From assembly GCA_038117225.1 (NCBI GenBank), contig JAYOFM010000017.1:1-39427 (forward strand): a stretch of 39,427 bases of DNA, given 5' to 3'. Numbering within the stretch: position 1 is the stretch's first letter; the number at the start of each line of letters is the position of its first letter. The translations under genes were made by a program, and so were the position numbers. This DNA is from JAYOFM01 sp038117225 (GTDB taxonomy: Bacteria > Pseudomonadota > Alphaproteobacteria > Rhodospirillales > Casp-alpha2). Below, one piece after another: positions 32,548 through 39,427 of the stretch. A model generated the notes under the pieces. That model saw only the letters and a list, made by a program, of their open reading frames with translations. It ran no database searches and had not been told where the DNA came from.

Positions 32548-32970
32548 CTAATTCTGTTTTGGCAGACCGAACTGGTTTTCCTCGGCGCGGGCGTCGAATA
32601 AACCGGCCATGCGGTTCATGCCGCGGGAGAACGGTCCAACGGCGTTTGCCGTTTCGCGGGTAATGGCCGGCACCGGTCTCGGCGGCATCGGCTTGGCCGG
32701 CATCGTCATCCTGACCGGTGAATTGCTGATCACGGGCGGCTCGGCCGTTCCGGCATCATCGCCGTGCGTGACGGCGATGCCCTTCAGTGTCACGACATCG
32801 ACCACGCTGCTCCAGGTATCGGCGAAGAAGCTGCCAATGCCGTCGAGCATTGAAGACTCGGCCACCGGAGCATCATCGGCGGCGCGCGCGCCTGTCGCCG
32901 AAAGGGATATAACCGACACCATCGCCAACGCATAGACAACCGCGCGCGATCCAATCGTGTGTCCCAGCAT
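32548..32970 (-). CDS. Small exported protein, function unknown
   Basis: A 140-residue protein with a signal peptide (MLGHTIGSRAVVYALAMVSV, continuing to an ARAAD-type cleavage site near residue 30). The mature part has one amphipathic stretch, MLDGIGSFFADTWSSVVDVV, and a proline-rich segment MTMPAKPMPPRPVPAITRET, then GPFSRGMNRMAGLFDARAEE. I do not recognise the family. AAGGAG lies eight bases upstream of the ATG at 32970; an in-frame GTG just before it could also be used. It lies 57 bases upstream of the HI0933-like gene on the same strand. Confidence 0.72.
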   Translation of the reverse strand: MLGHTIGSRAVVYALAMVSVISLSATGARAADDAPVAESSMLDGIGSFFADTWSSVVDVVTLKGIAVTHGDDAGTAEPPVISNSPVRMTMPAKPMPPRPVPAITRETANAVGPFSRGMNRMAGLFDARAEENQFGLPKQN

Positions 32971-33010
32971 CACGAAGACTCCTTGCAAACCCTAAAAAAT
33001 CGAAACCTTG

Positions 33011-33029
33011 GCCGATGGATAGAATCGGC
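33011..33029 (-). terminator. Weak stem-loop downstream of the GST gene
   Basis: GCCGAT/ATCGGC form a six-base stem with a seven-base loop in the gap between the exported-protein and GST genes. On the minus strand a T-run (TTTTTT) follows only about ten bases after the stem, so termination is uncertain. Confidence 0.25.
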
Positions 33030-33065
33030 GAGAAGAGTTAAGAAATCATCAGCGGGCAGGGGTCT

Positions 33066-33734
33066 CTATTGCAGATGATTTTCTCTCGGCGCGACATGGC
33101 GCCGGAAGCCATCGCGTTCGGCCAGACGTGCCTGCCAGGCACGCAGATGGACCAAGGGCGGGCCGTCCAGGTCCAACAGCAACCAGCGATAAACGGTTGC
33201 ACCGGGCGGGATGTCGCCAACCGAGAAGGCCTCACCGGCGACATAGGGGCGCTCGGCCAGATGCCGATCGAGGATCTCCAGCGACGGCAGAGCGTCGCGG
33301 CGGACCCGCTCCACGTTGGCGGGATCGCGCTCGTCCGCCGTTAGCCGCACCTTCTCCATGACCAGGACATGCAGTGCCGGTTCCAGTCGGGTGTTGGTCC
33401 AATCCATCCACTGACTCGCCAGCGCCAAGGTCTTCGGGCAGTCCCCGAACAGGGCGTCAGGCGAGTATCGTTGCGCCAGATACCGCGCGATAACGTTGGA
33501 TTCCCAAAGCACCACGCCATCATCGTCGATGGTCGGCACCGTGCCGTTGGGGTTCATCGCCAGGTATTGTGGTGTGTCGACGACGCCATAGGGCGCGCCG
33601 CCGCCGGAAATATGGCCGTCCGGGCCCATGGTGGCGCTGGCCGGGATCAACTCGTATGTCACGTTTGCTTCGACGCAGGTCCACAGCACCCGCTGCGTGT
33701 GAATGGAATTTGGACGTCCCCAGATCTTGAGCAT
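33066..33734 (-). CDS. Glutathione S-transferase family protein
   Basis: A 222-residue cytosolic GST. The N-terminal thioredoxin-like domain reads MLKIWGRPNSIHTQRVLWTC and contains the glutathione-contact motif PNGTVPTIDDDGVVLWESNV. The C-terminal helical domain includes QWMDWTNTRLEPALHVLVME and the capping motif PYVAGEAFSVGDIPPGATVY. The serine in RPNSIHTQRV is a likely catalytic residue. Its substrate is unknown. The ATG at 33734 follows AGAGG; a longer reading frame to 33800 adds residues that precede the fold. It is divergent from the GMC oxidoreductase gene, across a 165-base gap in which I see no clear promoter. Confidence 0.94.
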   Translation of the reverse strand: MLKIWGRPNSIHTQRVLWTCVEANVTYELIPASATMGPDGHISGGGAPYGVVDTPQYLAMNPNGTVPTIDDDGVVLWESNVIARYLAQRYSPDALFGDCPKTLALASQWMDWTNTRLEPALHVLVMEKVRLTADERDPANVERVRRDALPSLEILDRHLAERPYVAGEAFSVGDIPPGATVYRWLLLDLDGPPLVHLRAWQARLAERDGFRRHVAPRENHLQ

Positions 33735-33899
33735 GAATTCTGCCTCTATTCGAGTACCAAGGCCGAACGAGATGATGAGGGGCGGGCCGTGAAACTTCAA
33801 CCGGCGGACATCGAACCATGCGCCTGCGTCGGGGCTGGGCGGAACGATGTGAACGGATTAGGCTGCGACAAATCGTATCGGCCGCTGGGAAAGCCACGC

Positions 33900-35528
33900 A
33901 TGGAATTCGACTACATCATCATCGGCGCCGGTTCGGCCGGCTGCGTACTCGCCAATCGCCTGAGCGAGGACCCGCAAAGCACCGTGTTGCTGCTGGAAGC
34001 CGGCGGCGCGGACCGCAATCCGTGGATTCACATCCCCGTCGGCTACGTGAAAACCATGGTCGACCCGACCGTCAACTGGCTGTTCGATACCGAGCCGCAC
34101 CCGGCGACCCACGACCGCGCGATCCCGGTGCCGCGCGGCAAGGTGCTCGGCGGCTCGAGTTCGATCAATGGCATGATCTATGTTCGCGGCCAGGCCCGTG
34201 ACTTCGATGGCTGGGCTCAGATGGGCAATACCGGCTGGTCGTTCGATAATGTGCTGCCGTATTTCAAGAAATCGGAAAACCGGGAAGCCGGGTTGGGTGA
34301 GCCCATCGCCGGCACGCACGAACATTACCGCGCCCAGGGCGGCAACCTCAACGTGGCGCCGCCGCGCGGCACCTATCCGGCGCTCGATAAGGTTATTCGT
34401 GCCGGTGGGGAGCTCGGCTATCCGACCGATCACGACTACAACGGCGCGCGCCAGGAAGGTTTCGCCTATTTCGAGCTGACGCAAAAGGATGGCCGGCGGC
34501 ACAGCGTGAAAAAGGCGTTTCTCGACCCGGCACGCGGCCGCCACAATCTGGAGGTGGCGACACGGGCGCACGCGGTGCGGCTGGTGCTGGAGGACAAGCG
34601 GGTGGTCGGCGTCGACTATCGTGTTGGCGGCCGCGGCGGCGCGATGCGCCAGGCCCGTGCCCGGCGCGAGGTCATTGTTTCCGCCGGCGGCGTGCAATCG
34701 CCGCAGATTCTCGAATTGTCGGGGATTGGCAACGGTGATGTTCTCGGATCGCTCGGCATTGAGGTTGTGCATGCCTTGCCCGGTGTTGGTGGCAATTTGC
34801 AGGACCATTATTGCGCGCGCCAGACCTGGCACCTTCGTGGTCTCGAAAGCCTCAACGTCAAGACCCGGGGCCTCGGGCTCGTCGGCGAGATCATGAAGTT
34901 CGCCTTCGCCCGCTCGGGGGCGTTGACCATGCCGGCCGGCATTGTTGCCGGATTTGTGCGCAGCGACCCGTCGCTGGAAGATGCCGATATCCAGTACCAC
35001 ATCGCCCACGCCAGCTTTCGCGATCCGAAAAAGCGGGTTTTCGACGATTTCCCCGGGTTTACCATCGCCACCTGCCCATTACGCCCGGAAAGCCGCGGAA
35101 GCATCCATGCGGGCAGCGATGACCCATTCAAGGCACCGATTATTCAGCCGAACTTCCTAACCGCCGAGGCCGACCGGCGGGTGTTGGTCTCCGGTATGCG
35201 GATTGCCCGCGACTTGATGGGCGCCCCGGCCATGCGAAACCATGTCGAAATCGAAATAAATCCGGGAAGTCAGGTGAATAGCGACGACGAACTTCTTGAT
35301 TATGCGGCGCGTACCGGCGCCACTCTCTATCACCCGATTGGCACCTGCCGCATGGGGCCGGACGCCGCCAACGGCGCGGTCGTCGATGCCAGATTGCGGG
35401 TGCATGGGCTGCGCGGGGTACGCGTCGTCGATGCCTCGATCATGCCGACGTTGACCTCTGGGAATACCAATGCGCCGACGATCATGATCGCGGAGAAGGC
35501 CGCAGACATGATCCGCGCCGACGGCTAA
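33900..35528 (+). CDS. GMC-family FAD oxidoreductase (choline dehydrogenase-like)
   Basis: A 542-residue glucose-methanol-choline oxidoreductase. The N-terminal FAD motif is YIIIGAGSAGCVLANRLSED with LLLEAGG. Then come PRGKVLGGSSSINGMIYVRG, the substrate-region YFKKSENRE, and GGVQSPQILELSGIGNGDVL with GVGGNLQDHYCA. The catalytic histidine lies in LYHPIGTCRMGPDAANGAVV and the second active-site residue in PTLTSGNTNAPTIMIAEKAA. The substrate, an alcohol or choline-like compound, cannot be named. A much longer frame start exists upstream but those residues lie in the divergent GST gene region and lack any fold. The 188-base gap to the dehydrogenase downstream holds TTGACT (35601-35606) without a convincing -10. 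Confidence 0.95.
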   Translation: MEFDYIIIGAGSAGCVLANRLSEDPQSTVLLLEAGGADRNPWIHIPVGYVKTMVDPTVNWLFDTEPHPATHDRAIPVPRGKVLGGSSSINGMIYVRGQARDFDGWAQMGNTGWSFDNVLPYFKKSENREAGLGEPIAGTHEHYRAQGGNLNVAPPRGTYPALDKVIRAGGELGYPTDHDYNGARQEGFAYFELTQKDGRRHSVKKAFLDPARGRHNLEVATRAHAVRLVLEDKRVVGVDYRVGGRGGAMRQARARREVIVSAGGVQSPQILELSGIGNGDVLGSLGIEVVHALPGVGGNLQDHYCARQTWHLRGLESLNVKTRGLGLVGEIMKFAFARSGALTMPAGIVAGFVRSDPSLEDADIQYHIAHASFRDPKKRVFDDFPGFTIATCPLRPESRGSIHAGSDDPFKAPIIQPNFLTAEADRRVLVSGMRIARDLMGAPAMRNHVEIEINPGSQVNSDDELLDYAARTGATLYHPIGTCRMGPDAANGAVVDARLRVHGLRGVRVVDASIMPTLTSGNTNAPTIMIAEKAADMIRADG

Positions 35529-35716
35529 CCGCGCCCGGGGCTGGCATTGGGCGTTACCTCGTCAGATCGTCACCCGATTGGACCTGTTTCTATTTTCCAT
35601 TTGACTCTCGATGGGCTAGCCTTTCGCTCAGACGATAACGGCGGGCCGAGGGCCGTCGAATTTTGAACGCCAATGGTCCGGGGAACCCGCTTTAAAAGGG
35701 CTTGCGGAGGGCCATC

Positions 35717-38700
35717 ATGACGCGCACCACACAGGACAATATCGACCGCTTGATCGGGCTGATCGCCCGCGATGCCCGGAAACGCGCCAAGGGTGCGGCG
35801 GGCAGGCGGCTGGATCGCTTCGTCCATCACTATTACGAAAATGTGCCTCCGCGCGACATGGCGCGCGAAGCGATTCCCAATCTCGTCGGCAAGGCCTGTG
35901 CGCACTTCGCCACCGGCGCCAAGCGCACCAGCGCCAAGCCGGTGGTGCGGGTCTACAGACCCGATGCCAAGGCCGACGGCTGGACCTCCGATCACACGAT
36001 TATCGAGATTATTACCGACGACATGCCGTTTCTCGTCGATACGGTGACGGCGGAACTCGGACGCCAACACATCAGCGTCTATTTAGTCATCCATCCCATA
36101 TTCAAGGTGCGCCGCAATGCCCAAGGCGTGCTCATCGACTTGGTGGAGCCGGGGGAAAAGGATGCCGACGCCCGCGGCGAGTCCTTCATGCACCTGGAAA
36201 TCAGTGAACAACCCGAGAGCCGTCACGCCGCCATCAAGCGCAGCCTTGAAGCGGTGCTAGATGATGTGCGCGCCACCGTTGAGGACTGGCGGCCTATGCG
36301 CGAACGCATGGCCGCGGTGATCGAGGAACTGGAGCACGAGCCGAAGGGCACGCCGCCCGAGATGGCACACGAAATTCGCGAATTCTTGCGTTGGATACAC
36401 GACAATCACTTCACGTTCCTGGGCTTTCGCGAATACACGCTGAAGGGATCGGGCAAAAAACTGCGGGTCGGCATCCAGAAGGGCTCGGGGCTGGGCGTGC
36501 TGCGCCAGGCTTCGACCACGTTGTTCGACCAGATCGAGCGCGCCAAGAACCTGCTGCCCGACGTGCGAAATTTCCTGACCAAGCCATCGCTGCTGCTGGT
36601 GACCAAGGCCGATGGTCTGGCGACGGTGCACCGCTCGGTGCATATGGATGTTATTGTCATCAAGAAAATCGACAGGGCGGGCAACGTGGTCGGACACCGG
36701 CTGTTCGCCGGGCTGTTCACATCGGTCGCCTATAACCGCTCGCCGCGCGATATTCCGCTGCTGCGCCGCCGCCTCGCCAAGGTTATCGACAGCGCCGGCT
36801 TCGGTCGAACGAGCCACGACGGCAAGGCGTTGACCAACATTCTGGAAACCCTCCCGCGCGACGAATTGTTCCAGGCATCGGATAAGTATCTGTTCGATAC
36901 CGCCATGGATATCCTGCACATGCAGGAACGCCAGCAGGTATCGGTGTTCGTGCGCAAGGATAACTTCCAACGCTTTTATTCATCCATCGTCTATGTGCCG
37001 CGCGAACGCTACACCACCGATCTGCGTAAGCAGGTGGAAGCGGCACTGGCGGATGCCTTCGGCGGCACGCCGGCGGAATTCTTCACCCAGCTTGGCGATT
37101 CGGCACTGGCGCGAATTCACTTCATCACCACCATCGAGCCCAGCCGACGGGTCGATTTCGATACCGAGGCACTGCGCGCGCAGATCACGGATCTGGCGCG
37201 GTCCTGGAGCGACCGCATCGGCGAGGCGCTGGCCATTGAGTACGGCGAGGCGAAGGCGTTCCTATTGCTGGAGCGTTACGGCAATGCCTTTCCGGGCGGA
37301 TATCGCATCAATTACTCGGCGTCGCAGGTGTTGGATGATATCGCCGAGATCGAACGTATTGGCGAGTCCGGTGGAATCGGCATGAACCTCTACCGGGCGG
37401 CGGCCGCCGCCGCCAACGAAGTCCAGTTCAAGCTCTACCATATGGATGGCCGTATCTCGTTGTCCGATGCCCTGCCGTTATTCGAGGACATGGGCTTTCA
37501 TGTTGTCGACGAAGCCGGCCCCTACGAGGTGGACCTTGGCAACGCCAATGGCGGCGACTTGGTCATTCACAATTTCGGACTGACCACCAGGCACGGCGGG
37601 GCCATTGATCTCGACGATATCCGCGAAAATTTCCAGGATGCCTTTGCCCGCGTATGGGCTGGTGAGATCGAGAGCGACGGCTTCAACGCGCTGGTTACCT
37701 ATGGCGGCCTCGGCTGGCGTCAGGTGGTCATCCTGCGCGCCTATTGCAAGTATCTGCGCCAGACCGGCATCCCGTTCTCGCAGGAGTACATGGAACAGAC
37801 TCTGGCCAATAATCCCGCGCTGACCACGTTGATGGTGGAGCTGTTCGAAACCACCTTTGACCCAGGTCAGCCGAACGGCGCCGCCGTTAAGGCCAAACGC
37901 ATCGCCGCGAAAATTATCGCCGGGCTTGAGAACGTCGAAAGCGCCGACGAGGACCGTATCCTGCGGCGCTTCCTCAATGCCATCACATCTTCGCGGCGGA
38001 CGAATTATTACCAGAAGACCGAAGACGGCGGGTACAAGCCCTACCTGTCGATCAAGTTCGATAGTCGCGCGCTTGACGATCTGCCGCTGCCGCGGCCGTT
38101 CCGCGAAATCTTCGTCTACAGCCCGCGCTTCGAGGGCGTGCACCTGCGCTTCGGCTATGTCGCTCGCGGCGGCCTGCGCTGGTCGGACCGGCCGGAAGAC
38201 TTCCGAACCGAGGTACTGGGTCTGGTCAAGGCGCAGCAGGTTAAGAACGCGGTCATCGTGCCGGTTGGCTCGAAAGGCGGCTTCGTGCTCAAGCAGGCCC
38301 CGACCGAGGGCGGGCGCGACGCCCTCCTCGCCGAAGGCATCGCCTGCTACCGCCTCTTCATATCCGGGTTGCTCGATATCACCGACAACATCCGCGGGCT
38401 CAAGATCATTCCGCCGAAAAATGTCATCCGCCACGACGATGACGACCCCTACCTGGTGGTCGCCGCCGACAAGGGCACGGCGACGTTTTCCGACATCGCC
38501 AATGGGGTATCGGAAGTCTATGGCCATTGGCTGGGCGACGCCTTCGCGTCCGGCGGCAGCCAAGGCTATGACCACAAGAAGATGGGCATCACCGCGCGCG
38601 GCGGCTGGGAATCGGTCAAGCGCCATTTCCGTGAAATGGGCCACGATACTCAGACTCAGGACTTCACCTGCGTCGGCGTCGGCGACATGTCGGGCGACGT

Positions 38701-39427
38701 GTTCGGCAACGGCATGCTGCTGTCGAAACACATCAAGATGGTTGCCGCCTTCAACCATCTACACATCTTCGTCGATCCGGACCCGGATCCGGCCAAGTCG
38801 TTCAAGGAGCGCGAGCGCATGTTCAAGCTGCCGCGTTCGACCTGGGACGATTACGACAAGAAACTAATATCCAAGGGCGGCGCCATTTACGACCGCAAGG
38901 CTAAGTCGCTGAAGCTGACCAAGGAAATCAAGGCACTGTTTGGGCTTGAAAAGGACACGGTGACGCCGAACGAACTTCTCGTCGCCATCCTCAAGGCGCA
39001 GGTCGATCTGTTGTGGTTTGGCGGCATCGGCACCTATATCAAGGCGGCGTCGGAATCGCACCTGGACGTGGGTGATCGCGCCAACGATGCCATTCGCATC
39101 AACGGCGGCCAGGTTCGCGCCAAGGTCATCGGCGAAGGCGCCAACCTGGGAACCACGCAACTCGGCCGCATCGAATATGCCGCCGCCGGCGGCCGGCTCA
39201 ACACCGATTCCATCGATAACTCGGCCGGTGTCGATTCATCGGACCATGAGGTCAATATCAAGATCCTGCTTAACGCCTCGGTGCAAAGCGGCAAGTTGCC
39301 GATGAGAGCGCGCAATACGTTGTTGGCTTCCATGACCAACGAGGTTGGCGAATTGGTATTGCGCCACAACTATAGCCAGACCCAGGCCATCAGCATGGAA
39401 CAGGCCAAGGGCCTGCACGCGCTCGAC
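35717..39427 (+). CDS. NAD-specific glutamate dehydrogenase, large (180 kDa) type, cut by right edge
   Basis: The first 1237 codons of an L_GDH180-type NAD-glutamate dehydrogenase (full family length about 1600). It catalyses reversible oxidative deamination of glutamate to 2-oxoglutarate and ammonia and usually works in glutamate breakdown. The start at 35717 (MTRTTQDNIDRLIGLIARDA) follows GGAGG. The long N-terminal regulatory part (ACT-like segments) includes ITDDMPFLVDTVTAELGRQH, FLRWIHDNHFTFLGFREY and YGNAFPGGYRINYSASQVLD. The catalytic region has the motifs YVARGGLRWSDRPEDFRTEV, VIVPVGSKGGFVLKQAP, DFTCVGVGDMSGDVFGNGML and HIFVDPDPDP, and the nucleotide-binding GGIGTYIKAASESHLDVGDR appears late. 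It runs off the right edge in frame. Nearby glnK-amtB gives a nitrogen theme, but no direct link is shown. Confidence 0.96.
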   Translation, partial: MTRTTQDNIDRLIGLIARDARKRAKGAAGRRLDRFVHHYYENVPPRDMAREAIPNLVGKACAHFATGAKRTSAKPVVRVYRPDAKADGWTSDHTIIEIITDDMPFLVDTVTAELGRQHISVYLVIHPIFKVRRNAQGVLIDLVEPGEKDADARGESFMHLEISEQPESRHAAIKRSLEAVLDDVRATVEDWRPMRERMAAVIEELEHEPKGTPPEMAHEIREFLRWIHDNHFTFLGFREYTLKGSGKKLRVGIQKGSGLGVLRQASTTLFDQIERAKNLLPDVRNFLTKPSLLLVTKADGLATVHRSVHMDVIVIKKIDRAGNVVGHRLFAGLFTSVAYNRSPRDIPLLRRRLAKVIDSAGFGRTSHDGKALTNILETLPRDELFQASDKYLFDTAMDILHMQERQQVSVFVRKDNFQRFYSSIVYVPRERYTTDLRKQVEAALADAFGGTPAEFFTQLGDSALARIHFITTIEPSRRVDFDTEALRAQITDLARSWSDRIGEALAIEYGEAKAFLLLERYGNAFPGGYRINYSASQVLDDIAEIERIGESGGIGMNLYRAAAAAANEVQFKLYHMDGRISLSDALPLFEDMGFHVVDEAGPYEVDLGNANGGDLVIHNFGLTTRHGGAIDLDDIRENFQDAFARVWAGEIESDGFNALVTYGGLGWRQVVILRAYCKYLRQTGIPFSQEYMEQTLANNPALTTLMVELFETTFDPGQPNGAAVKAKRIAAKIIAGLENVESADEDRILRRFLNAITSSRRTNYYQKTEDGGYKPYLSIKFDSRALDDLPLPRPFREIFVYSPRFEGVHLRFGYVARGGLRWSDRPEDFRTEVLGLVKAQQVKNAVIVPVGSKGGFVLKQAPTEGGRDALLAEGIACYRLFISGLLDITDNIRGLKIIPPKNVIRHDDDDPYLVVAADKGTATFSDIANGVSEVYGHWLGDAFASGGSQGYDHKKMGITARGGWESVKRHFREMGHDTQTQDFTCVGVGDMSGDVFGNGMLLSKHIKMVAAFNHLHIFVDPDPDPAKSFKERERMFKLPRSTWDDYDKKLISKGGAIYDRKAKSLKLTKEIKALFGLEKDTVTPNELLVAILKAQVDLLWFGGIGTYIKAASESHLDVGDRANDAIRINGGQVRAKVIGEGANLGTTQLGRIEYAAAGGRLNTDSIDNSAGVDSSDHEVNIKILLNASVQSGKLPMRARNTLLASMTNEVGELVLRHNYSQTQAISMEQAKGLHALD

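Noticed and set aside
33858..35009. Open minus-strand frame of 383 codons
   Set aside because: Antisense to the GMC oxidoreductase gene, whose motifs are complete.
37478..38758. Open minus-strand frame of 426 codons
   Set aside because: Antisense to the NAD-glutamate dehydrogenase catalytic region, whose frame is intact.
1..39427. Replication origin near parAB
   Set aside because: I looked for clusters of DnaA boxes (TTATCCACA and its complement) and an AT-rich unwinding region beside them and saw none; the origin is probably close but outside the window.

Overview
The window is a GC-rich stretch of an alphaproteobacterial chromosome. Several things point to the Rhodospirillales or a relative: the gene order mnmE-mnmG-rsmG-parA-parB facing holA-lptE-leuS-DUF3576, a 180 kDa-type NAD-glutamate dehydrogenase, a PII/AmtB pair behind a sigma-54-like promoter, and a lolA-ftsK-aminotransferase cluster. 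Placement below class level is inference from family knowledge; no search was run. I see no insertion sequence, prophage, CRISPR array, rRNA or replication origin. Nearly all of it is ordinary housekeeping chromosome.

Layout. At 1-2.4 kb (minus) are the N-terminal part of an O6-methylguanine-DNA methyltransferase cut by the left edge and a DUF255/thioredoxin-fold protein. At 2.5-9.2 kb (plus) are a DUF6489 protein coupled to a thioredoxin-like 2Fe-2S ferredoxin, then mnmE, mnmG, rsmG, parA and parB. Two near-perfect ParB-binding parS sites flank mnmG, so this is probably the origin-proximal centromere-like region. At 9.3-14.9 kb (minus) is a run that reads ThiE-like protein, DUF3576 lipoprotein, leuS, lptE, holA. 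At 14.9-18.4 kb are a YggS-type PLP protein (plus), a YkuD-type L,D-transpeptidase, an unrecognised 285-residue protein and a GTP cyclohydrolase II with a degenerate N-terminal half (all minus).

At 18.4-19.1 kb (plus) is an OmpR-type response regulator. The gap after it (19.14-19.41 kb) holds four consecutive stem-loops and an AT-rich inverted repeat that no gene explains; this is the best candidate here for an undescribed element, perhaps a small RNA. At 19.4-25.5 kb (minus) lie glnK-amtB, closed by a strong intrinsic terminator, and then an aminotransferase-ftsK-lolA group. An AT-rich divergent region separates glnK from a UbiH-family hydroxylase (plus). At 27.2-30.2 kb (minus) are a CnoX-like thioredoxin, a LON-domain protein, a Trm112-like protein and DUF971, plus a separate ProX-type editing deacylase. 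A tRNA-Gly(GCC) with its own promoter follows.

From 30.5 to 33.7 kb (minus) are an atypical SDR protein, a HI0933-like flavoprotein, a small exported protein and a glutathione S-transferase. The window ends with a GMC oxidoreductase and the first 1237 codons of NAD-glutamate dehydrogenase (plus). By theme, the genes cover tRNA modification and charging, chromosome segregation, envelope biogenesis (LptE, LolA, DUF3576, L,D-transpeptidase), nitrogen control and redox enzymes.
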